Position numbers and translations under genes: made by a program
Notes under the pieces: generated by a model
Database searches by the model: none
Seen by the model: only the letters and a program-made list of their open reading frames with translations
What the model was told of the DNA's origin: nothing
Origin: CAYUJH01 sp964394585
GTDB taxonomy: Bacteria > Bacteroidota > Bacteroidia > Cytophagales > Flammeovirgaceae
Direction: 5' to 3'
Length of the DNA: 12,876 nt
Assembly (NCBI GenBank): GCA_964394585.1
Contig: CAYMYI010000115.1
Location: 1 to 12,876 of the forward strand
Shown here: positions 7,218 to 12,876 of the stretch, in pieces
Numbering within the stretch: the stretch's first letter is position 1
Layout: every line of letters begins with the position of its first letter

Positions 7218-8078
7218 TTATTGGACTTTCCGAAGCCACAGGCTTCCCCCGGGATTTTTTAAACACAAGGGCATGTGTTGGCGGAACCACTCGCTATCTT
7301 CTCGAACGATATAGTCGTTAAACAACACAATTTCAAACGCAGTGTTGAACTGCAAAAAGGCGCGTAGCAGGTACGCCTCGTTCCAAGCTCTGCCGCGCAT
7401 TAGCCATGCTTCGGGGTACTCAAACGGGTAGAAAATATCGTGAATGTGGATGAGTACATCTTTTTGTAAGTTAGGGAGCACCTCAAAAAAAAGATAATTG
7501 ACATCGCTCTGGTATTTGGCAACGTGCGACGAATCGATGAATAAGATATCGTTAGCTGTTAAATTCTGGAAGGTTTCAAGGGGGACTGCCTGTACGGAAC
7601 GTTCCAAAATGGTCGTGTTTTCGGTATCGCTATCGCGGATGAGGCTGTAAAGTCGCTCGGGGTATGGCTCGATAAACGTAAAGTCCGTTAGTTGCCCAAA
7701 TTGCTCAGCGGTATCGAGCATCACCGCTGAAGAATGTCCCGAGCCTACTTCAATCACTCGTTGGGGTTGGAAATGCCGCAGCATCAGGTGCAGCAGGGTC
7801 GCATCGCCTTCGCAGAAAAACGGGTTGGCAAAACTGTACCGCAGGTGAGCTTCTGGCGTATGCGAAAATGGCATGGAAGGGTAATACGCGGCAAGTTCGT
7901 GCAGCAGTGCCCGTTGTCGCTCAGTGCGCAGGTCGATTCCGGCGAGGCTATCGGTAGCGCTTGCCGAAGCAATCGCGTGTGTATCGGGGAGGGGGCTGTA
8001 AAAATGCCCTGGCGGGTAGCGATACAACGCACGGAAATGGCGGGCAATGGCAGTAAGGCGTTGTAACGGGTTTTTCAT
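7218..8078 (-). CDS. Class I SAM-dependent methyltransferase (Methyltransf_24-like)
   Basis: Soluble cytoplasmic protein of 286 residues with a Rossmann-type methyltransferase core. Motif I is VIEVGSGHSS (108-117), the SAM-binding glycine loop. An acidic residue after strand 2 is Glu137 in FIEPYP, and strand 4 carries ILFIDSSH (178-185). IHIHDIFYP (210-218) is typical of the group that includes macrocin and cephalosporin-pathway-type enzymes, where such acidic and His residues bind metal. The methyl acceptor is unknown; relatives often act on sugars or secondary metabolites. There is no signal peptide or membrane segment. The N-terminal 90 residues are an extension with a helical, Arg-rich start. 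The ATG at 8078 is supported by AAGGA about 9 nt upstream on the coding strand. It lies 41 bp after the RND permease stop and 12 bp before the FG-GAP gene, with no terminator seen on either side, so co-transcription is likely. Confidence 0.85.
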   Translation of the reverse strand: MKNPLQRLTAIARHFRALYRYPPGHFYSPLPDTHAIASASATDSLAGIDLRTERQRALLHELAAYYPSMPFSHTPEAHLRYSFANPFFCEGDATLLHLMLRHFQPQRVIEVGSGHSSAVMLDTAEQFGQLTDFTFIEPYPERLYSLIRDSDTENTTILERSVQAVPLETFQNLTANDILFIDSSHVAKYQSDVNYLFFEVLPNLQKDVLIHIHDIFYPFEYPEAWLMRGRAWNEAYLLRAFLQFNTAFEIVLFNDYIVREDSEWFRQHMPLCLKNPGGSLWLRKVQ

Positions 8079-8119
8079 AGTTTCTGTTCCTTTGGTTGAG
8101 GTGTAAATCTAAGGAAGAT

Positions 8120-11100
8120 TTAGCGGTTCTCTTTCGCCGATTTTTTCTGCACCGGATGCCACAACAGCACAGGCACAAATACGAAAACAGCATACAGCGA
8201 AACCACCAGCCCACCAATTGTACCGGCTGCTAGGGCAAACCAAAATATTTCGCTATCGCCTTCGAGCAAAAAGGGGATCAACCCGCAAATGGTAGATACT
8301 ATCGTGAGCAAAATAGGAACGGCTTTGTTTTGCACTGCCTGCCACACTTTTTGGTTATGGGGAATGAGCTTGGGCTGGTGTAGGTAATCGTGGATGATGA
8401 AAATAGTGGCATTTACCACCAAACCCCCTAATAAAATAAAGGAGGCATAGCCGCCCTGATCAAAGTAGAAATCAAACCAAGCAAACGTAATAAAAACCCC
8501 TATGAACGATAGCGGAATTGCGGAGATAATCATCCAAGGAAAACGGAAACTTTCAAATAAAATACAGCAGATACCATACACAATAATAATTAATAGAAAA
8601 ACCAATTCGTATTGCCGTTGCGCCTGCTCACTGCCCCATTGTCGATCTATCGGTTTAGCACTATACCCCATAGGAAGGAGAAATTCCATAGCTTCGAGTT
8701 GCTCTGTTAAATATTTTTTTCCGAAATGAGGACTGCCATAATATTGAAACCCTACTATGCGAATATATTGCCGATTTTCTTTGTAAATGGCACTTGCATT
8801 TTTTTGCATAAATAATGCCCCTACTTCTTTGGGTTTATAGCGGGTAATGCCTTGTAAGTTTCTGTTTTCTAGGGGGGTATTTAGTAAGTCGAATTTAGAA
8901 AAATCATCGCTGTTTGCCGCTTCTACTACGATGGGGAACACTTGTTTTTTCTCTCCCATCTGTGCTAAAAAAAACTGCCCTATAGGCGATTGTTGAGGGG
9001 CTTGTTGGGCAAGTTGCTGCGCTATTTGAGGGCTGGTAATTCCCCGCGCGTTAGCTTGTGCGGCATCGAGAGTGAATACATAATTTTCGCTGGTGCGTTC
9101 CCGAAAGCTCCGCCGCTCGTTGGTATTTACCTTCTGAATGCGCTTGTGTGCCAATAATTTTTCAGCAAGCACCGAGGCTTGTTGGTCTAAGGTTTGGTAA
9201 TTGTACCCACGCATTTCCACCCGAAAGGCAGGCAACGATTCAGCATGGCTGTTGCTAAATCCTTTCCCTACGCCGTACACAACCCACTCAACGCCACCCC
9301 AATCAATCGAATTGGCAATCAATCGGTTCTTAAGCTGATAGGGCAAAAAGCTTTGTTCGGTTTCTTCGGTAAACGAGATCGTGATGCGGGCGTACTGTCC
9401 CGAATACACTCTGGTAACAAAGCGTTCAATGCCAGTTACTTCTGCCAAATAACGTTCTACAAGCCCAATCATATGGTTCATTTGTTCGGGGGTGTGTCCG
9501 TAGCCCATTTCGGCATTTACATACAGCAGCGTTTTTTCGTTGTTGCGAAACCCTGCATTTTCGTACACCTCGCGCACAAAGAGCCGCAAAGCCCCGCCGA
9601 GTGCTTTATCAACGTACGGGCGGATTTCTTCCTGATAAAAATCGCTCCCTACCGTTTGGTTATACCATGCCCATCGTTCATCGGAAACATGACTAGGCAG
9701 CATAAAAACAGGTAAGCCAAATGCTAAAAGGTGCAGCGCAACGTACCACCGCCGGAACCGTGCACATTGGTTCAGTATCGCCCAATATATTTTTTGAATG
9801 ATAAAGGGAATCCGCTTAGGGTTTTTACTGAGTGTGGCATGTGTTTTTCTTTGAAAAATCAATTGATACAAAGCAGGCGTATACCAAAGAGCCACCGCCA
9901 GCGATACCCCTAAATTGAGCGCAACAACTACGGCAAAGTCGGTCAGGTTGAGCCGTTCTTCTTCGGGTAAAAATAGTACCAATAATAAAGCGGCAATGGT
10001 AGTGAAAGAAGCGGCAAGGAGGGCTAAAAACACGGTTTTAGTTCGCGTACGATGATAGTGGCTGAGCATCACAATGGCGTTATCAATAATAAAACCCAAC
10101 GACACGGTAAGCCCAGCAAGGGTGTACAAGTGAATTTGCAATTGTAAGGCATAGAGGGCAACACCTGTAATCCCTAAGTTGATGGCAATGCCCGATAATA
10201 AAATAAATAAATACGAAATATTTCGATGAATCAATACAATAAAACCAATTAAAATAGTAATAGAAAGCGCCGACCGACGATAAATTTTTTCTAACTCGGC
10301 TTGCATAAATTCCGTGTCGTTGTATTCGAGTTGCACGCTGTAGCCTTTGGGCAGGCTTTGTTGAAGTTGTTTTACATGATTTTGTATTTCCTGAGCAACT
10401 ACCAATTTATTGACATTTTTGTGCGTGTAAAGGGTGAGTCGTATCGCATTATTTCCATTAATGCGATAGAATTGTTGGGGTGTTTCTTCGCGGATGCTCA
10501 CCTCAGCAAGGTCGCTTAGCCATATAGGCGTACCGCTATCCATAGCGATTCGCATATTCTGTAAAGCCTTTAGGCTAACCGCATCAGGGGCAAGCACCGC
10601 TGTAAATTGTTGTGTATCCGAAAATGCCACCATTCCCATTTGCCTCGTTTGCGTTTGTGCTTGCAATGCCTGCACAATTTGCGTAGGGGTAATGTTGTAC
10701 TGTGCAAGCTGTTCGCTCCGATACCGAACCGAAAGTTGCAGGCGCAAAGCTCCTTCTATTTGGGCGCGTTCAAGGGCAGGAATCTGCCGAAGTGGGTTGG
10801 CAAGTTGCGCATTGGCGACCTCACCAATTTCTGAAGGGGCAAACGGTGCCGCAATGCTATAGACCAGCAACGGCTCTTCGCGCTCGTTAGGTACCGATTG
10901 GGCAACGGTAGGGTAGGGCATCTCCTTAGGAAGGTTGGGGTATATTTGCCGAATTAGGGCGAGTACTTCGTATCGCTTAAATTCCATATCGGTACCCGAT
11001 TGAAAACGAAGCGTAATACTGCCCCCATCGTAATTTGAAACCGAAGAAATTTGCTGCAATCCGGTTAATTGCGAAAAGGTATTTTCCAACACCGACGTGG

Positions 11101-11290
11101 CTTGCTGTTCCACTGCCAGAGGGGCTGTATTGGGCAACCGAAACTGAATACTGAGTACTTCGGGTTTTGTGGGCGGCGTTAAACTCACCGGAATTTGAGG
11201 AATTACCAAAACGCCTAGGCAAGCGACCACCACAAAGAATAGCACCGTTCGAAAAGGAGAAATTGCCGTAAGTAATGAAGAAATGCGCAT
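8120..11290 (-). CDS. RND family efflux transporter permease subunit
   Basis: Inner-membrane proton-driven exporter of the AcrB/MexB superfamily; 1056 residues is the usual length. Twelve membrane segments fit the RND plan: TM1 (about 14-33), a periplasmic porter loop (34-335), TM2-6 (about 340-476), TM7 (about 514-533), a second porter loop (534-890) and TM8-12 (about 894-1044). TM4 contains LGFIIDNAIVM; Asp403 matches AcrB Asp407, while the next position, Asp408 in AcrB, is Asn404. TM10 reads GGLVVNATI, placing Val at the position of AcrB Lys940. TM11 keeps Thr996 (AcrB Thr978) in VPILLT, with Lys989 near the AcrB Arg971 position. The substrate cannot be predicted; the relay differs from classical HAE-1 drug pumps. 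The matching adaptor is the divergent gene at 11377. It is the first gene of a probable operon with the methyltransferase and FG-GAP genes. The start at 11290 gives a short cytoplasmic N-terminus followed directly by TM1, as expected. Confidence 0.93.
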   Translation of the reverse strand: MRISSLLTAISPFRTVLFFVVVACLGVLVIPQIPVSLTPPTKPEVLSIQFRLPNTAPLAVEQQATSVLENTFSQLTGLQQISSVSNYDGGSITLRFQSGTDMEFKRYEVLALIRQIYPNLPKEMPYPTVAQSVPNEREEPLLVYSIAAPFAPSEIGEVANAQLANPLRQIPALERAQIEGALRLQLSVRYRSEQLAQYNITPTQIVQALQAQTQTRQMGMVAFSDTQQFTAVLAPDAVSLKALQNMRIAMDSGTPIWLSDLAEVSIREETPQQFYRINGNNAIRLTLYTHKNVNKLVVAQEIQNHVKQLQQSLPKGYSVQLEYNDTEFMQAELEKIYRRSALSITILIGFIVLIHRNISYLFILLSGIAINLGITGVALYALQLQIHLYTLAGLTVSLGFIIDNAIVMLSHYHRTRTKTVFLALLAASFTTIAALLLVLFLPEEERLNLTDFAVVVALNLGVSLAVALWYTPALYQLIFQRKTHATLSKNPKRIPFIIQKIYWAILNQCARFRRWYVALHLLAFGLPVFMLPSHVSDERWAWYNQTVGSDFYQEEIRPYVDKALGGALRLFVREVYENAGFRNNEKTLLYVNAEMGYGHTPEQMNHMIGLVERYLAEVTGIERFVTRVYSGQYARITISFTEETEQSFLPYQLKNRLIANSIDWGGVEWVVYGVGKGFSNSHAESLPAFRVEMRGYNYQTLDQQASVLAEKLLAHKRIQKVNTNERRSFRERTSENYVFTLDAAQANARGITSPQIAQQLAQQAPQQSPIGQFFLAQMGEKKQVFPIVVEAANSDDFSKFDLLNTPLENRNLQGITRYKPKEVGALFMQKNASAIYKENRQYIRIVGFQYYGSPHFGKKYLTEQLEAMEFLLPMGYSAKPIDRQWGSEQAQRQYELVFLLIIIVYGICCILFESFRFPWMIISAIPLSFIGVFITFAWFDFYFDQGGYASFILLGGLVVNATIFIIHDYLHQPKLIPHNQKVWQAVQNKAVPILLTIVSTICGLIPFLLEGDSEIFWFALAAGTIGGLVVSLYAVFVFVPVLLWHPVQKKSAKENR

Positions 11291-11376
11291 GGGGAATTGG
11301 CGATAACTCGCAAACGCGGGTTGATATTTTTAGCTTTATTGTTCTTCGTCTAGTTTTGTAACAAATTAAAAACGAA
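11291..11376. promoter_or_regulatory. Divergent intergenic region between RND permease and adaptor genes
   Basis: These 86 bp must contain promoters for both the minus-strand permease operon and the plus-strand adaptor, or their regulatory sites. An 11-bp dyad TTTGTAACAAA (11355-11365, centre A11360) overlaps the predicted adaptor -7 element and is a candidate operator for a repressor. No regulator gene is present in the window. For the minus strand I find only a one-mismatch -7-like TTAATTTG near the adaptor end. Confidence 0.55.
11351..11358 (+). promoter_or_regulatory. Candidate Bacteroidota-type -7 promoter element of the adaptor gene
   Basis: TAGTTTTG matches the Bacteroidota consensus TAnnTTTG exactly and lies 18 nt before the adaptor ATG, predicting a very short 5' leader. 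The nearest upstream TTG (11321-11323) is 27 nt away, longer than the usual 17-23 nt spacing, so the -33 element is poor. Confidence 0.45.
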
Positions 11377-12447
11377 ATGAAGCAGACTTACAAACGCATT
11401 CTACACATTTTATTGCTGGTAAGTGTAGTCGGATGCCAAGCGCCCCAAGAGCCTCCCTCGGAAACAGAACTAGCCACGTTGCCCCCAATTGCCGCTAACC
11501 AAGCTATTGCGGTAACAACGTCTACTGCGCAGCTAAAACCGTTCACCTACCAAATTCAGACAAGTGGGAAAATTGTGGCCAAACGCCAAACGGAGCTCCA
11601 TTTTCAAGTGAGTGGTGTGCTACAAACCCTTTACAAGCCTAATGGTGCGTATGTGTCTGCGGGAGAGCCTATTGCCGCAATTGACTCTACCGAGCTGAGC
11701 TTAGCCCTCGAAAAAGCAGAAGCCACACTGCACATACGCCAAGGCGACTACCAGCTAAAACTCGATGAGTTTTCCATGTACAATGGCGATACGGCAACCC
11801 TCAACGAACAACAACGCCTAAACATGCGGGCGAGTAGTGGGTTAGACTTAGCGCAAATTGAATACAAAGAGGCGAAAAATAAATTGCGAAATGCTACGCT
11901 TTATGCACCATTTAGTGGGCGTATCGCTAATCTGAATGCACAAGAAGGGAGTTTGCTTTCGCCTCAAGAGCCATTTTGTACACTCTACGCGCCCGAACCT
12001 CTACAAGTGAAAATAGCCATACTAGAGACGGAGTTACCGCGCATAGCACTTGGGCAGCAGGCGAGCGTAGTACCTGTGGGCAGCCCTCAGGTGTACCAAG
12101 CTACCCTGTCGCAAATCAACCCGATGGTGAACGAAAACGGGATGGTAGAACTGCTAATTACTTTGCAAGATGCTCAAGGGCTATTACCAGGCATGCACGC
12201 CAGCGTTACCTTACACGTTCCACAGAAAGAAAGCGTAGTAGTGCCTAAAGAAGCCATCGTGATTCGTTCGGGGAAAGCCGTAGTGTTTGTAGTAGAAGAG
12301 GAACGGGCAAAATGGCACTACGTTACGCAAGGACTCGAAAATGGCGAAGAAGTGGAAATCGTAGAAGGGCTTCAAGGGGGCGAAACCGTAATAATCAGCA
12401 ATAACCTGCAACTAGAACACGATACTCCAGTAGCCGTTGCCCCGTAA
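11377..12447 (+). CDS. RND efflux periplasmic adaptor subunit (membrane fusion protein), lipoprotein
   Basis: Adaptor of the AcrA/MexA (HlyD-like) family, 356 residues, expected to bridge the RND permease and an outer-membrane channel in the periplasm. The N-terminus is a lipoprotein signal with lipobox VVGC (Cys20), followed by a Pro/Glu-rich linker. The first half of the lipoyl/barrel-sandwich domain is about 57-105 (SGKIVAKR, VSGVLQTLYKPNGAYVSAGE). A rather short helical hairpin spans about 106-170, and the second lipoyl half is about 171-205 (LYAPFSGRIANLNAQEGSLL). A beta-barrel follows at about 208-282 (LPGMHASVTL), then the membrane-proximal domain at about 285-350 (VVVPKEAIVIRSGKAVVFVV, GLQGGETVI). 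It is transcribed away from its presumed permease partner, whereas such pairs are usually co-directional in one operon. The upstream sequence is A-rich without Shine-Dalgarno. No TolC-family gene is in view. Confidence 0.93.
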   Translation: MKQTYKRILHILLLVSVVGCQAPQEPPSETELATLPPIAANQAIAVTTSTAQLKPFTYQIQTSGKIVAKRQTELHFQVSGVLQTLYKPNGAYVSAGEPIAAIDSTELSLALEKAEATLHIRQGDYQLKLDEFSMYNGDTATLNEQQRLNMRASSGLDLAQIEYKEAKNKLRNATLYAPFSGRIANLNAQEGSLLSPQEPFCTLYAPEPLQVKIAILETELPRIALGQQASVVPVGSPQVYQATLSQINPMVNENGMVELLITLQDAQGLLPGMHASVTLHVPQKESVVVPKEAIVIRSGKAVVFVVEEERAKWHYVTQGLENGEEVEIVEGLQGGETVIISNNLQLEHDTPVAVAP

Positions 12448-12502
12448 ACTGAAATGGCATTATTTGCGAGAGTACGCCTATGTATTGCAGCATCCAATTG
12501 TC

Positions 12503-12530
12503 AAAAAAAGCCATACAACCTTCTTTTTTT
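12503..12530 (+). terminator. Possible A/T-rich terminator of the adaptor gene
   Basis: AAAAAAAG (12503-12510) pairs with CTTTTTTT (12523-12530) around a 12-nt loop, 55 nt after the adaptor stop. The stem is almost all A-T, so it is a weak candidate; the long T run on the plus strand is its best support. Confidence 0.35.
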
Positions 12531-12649
12531 CTCAGAACGTAGGGGTAGCTCTGCCGTTCCGCCCCTCAGTGGACTAAAAACTTTTCACCAAACAGCTTGT
12601 GGATAGGTAAAAATCCCTTGTTACAGAGGTTGAAAAACCCTGCGTAGAA

Positions 12650-12710
12650 CAATTTTGAATCTACATTACAGCTTTTTTAGAGGTGGTACACTGTAGAAGA
12701 CTCAAAATTG
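12650..12710. repeat. Two-part inverted repeat (long hairpin)
   Basis: CAATTTTGA (12650-12658) pairs with TCAAAATTG (12702-12710), and inside this TCTACA (12660-12665) pairs with TGTAGA (12692-12697), leaving a 26-nt loop and a 1/4-nt internal bulge. All 15 base pairs are perfect. There is no T run after it on the plus strand, so it is not an obvious terminator. It could be a structured RNA element or paired protein-binding sites. Confidence 0.6.
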
Positions 12711-12768
12711 GTAGGTCTTGGTTAATACTACCCGAATCGTAGTAACGGTTTTTTAAAGTCAGATAAAA

Positions 12769-12784
12769 GTTTCAATTTTGAAAC
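12769..12784. repeat. Near-perfect palindrome GTTTCAATTTTGAAAC
   Basis: Seven-bp arms GTTTCAA and TTGAAAC flank a 2-nt centre. The dyad contains a further copy of the CAATTTTGA motif found in the upstream hairpin, which suggests a repeated operator-like word. Confidence 0.5.
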
Positions 12785-12791
12785 GATTTAT

Positions 12792-12822
12792 AAAAAAAAA
12801 CACAAATTGTTTCAGTTAGTGT
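12792..12822 (-). terminator. Possible terminator of a minus-strand gene entering from the right
   Basis: On the minus strand ACACTAA (12822-12816) pairs with TTTGTGT (12806-12800) apart from one central T-T mismatch, with a 9-nt loop, and is followed by eight further T (12799-12792). It lies 15 nt past a minus-strand stop codon at 12838-12840. Confidence 0.35.
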
Positions 12823-12837
12823 AACTTTTTCCCTTTT

Positions 12838-12876
12838 TTATTTTTTCGTTACATAGTAAGCGCCGAAAGTGGACAT
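12838..12876 (-). CDS. Possible C-terminal tail of a minus-strand gene cut by the right edge
   Basis: One minus-strand frame is open from the window edge and reads MSTFGAYYVTKK before a TAA stop. Only 12 residues are visible, so neither coding status nor family can be judged. A T-rich hairpin just beyond the stop is the only positive support. The first codon is ATG by chance or as an internal Met; a 12-codon gene is unlikely. Confidence 0.25.
   Translation of the reverse strand: MSTFGAYYVTKK

Larger units (their letters stand above)
12448..12837. other. Structured AT-rich non-coding region downstream of the adaptor gene
   Basis: About 390 bp with no convincing open reading frame on either strand. 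It holds several inverted repeats, listed separately, and three copies of CAATTTTGA: direct at 12650-12658 and 12773-12781, inverted at 12702-12710. A further weak hairpin pairs AGGGGT (12541-12546) with GCCCCT (12561-12566). It may be a convergent intergenic region or contain an untranslated RNA; I recognise no known RNA family. Confidence 0.6.

Noticed and set aside
9194..9715. 173-codon plus-strand ORF inside the RND permease gene
   Set aside because: It is fully antisense to a well-conserved permease region, with no upstream signal and no recognisable motif.
12448..12876. CRISPR array or transposon end suggested by repeated CAATTTTGA words
   Set aside because: The copies are only 9 bp, unevenly spaced and in mixed orientation. 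There is no spacer pattern, no target-site duplication that I can see and no transposase gene.

Overview
The window looks like a chromosomal piece from a member of the Bacteroidota, probably a Cytophagales-like or Saprospirales-like marine or environmental lineage. The evidence is an 832-residue TonB-type outer-membrane barrel with a CarboxypepD_reg-like N-terminus, two long FG-GAP/VCBS proteins (one with a visible UnbV/ASPIC domain), AT-rich translation starts mostly without Shine-Dalgarno sequences, and a TAnnTTTG-type -7 element. The genus cannot be read from the sequence. I see no RNA genes, CRISPR arrays, insertion sequences, phage genes or integrases.

Layout: (1) 2-808 (+) is the C-terminal end of an FG-GAP/VCBS protein whose start lies left of the window, closed by a clear intrinsic terminator. 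(2) 1105-3603 (+) is a complete TonB-dependent-receptor-like barrel with no SusD partner visible, followed by two hairpins. (3) 3819-11290 (-) reads as one three-gene transcription unit: an RND efflux permease (8120-11290), then after 41 bp a class I SAM methyltransferase (7218-8078), then after 12 bp an 1128-residue FG-GAP/UnbV-ASPIC putative lipoprotein (3819-7205). The last protein is a paralogue of the left-edge one. (4) 11377-12447 (+) is the RND periplasmic adaptor lipoprotein, divergent from the permease across an 86-bp intergenic region. (5) 12448-12876 is a structured AT-rich non-coding stretch, with a possible tail of a minus-strand gene at the right edge.

Working together: permease and adaptor should form the inner-membrane and periplasmic parts of a tripartite exporter, but no TolC-like outer-membrane factor lies in the window. 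The permease gene is apparently co-transcribed with a methyltransferase and a large cell-envelope beta-propeller protein. That suggests, by inference only, an envelope or export function in which a small molecule or glycan is methylated and exported or displayed. The family assignments are solid. The idea that these genes form one functional system is a hypothesis resting on gene order.
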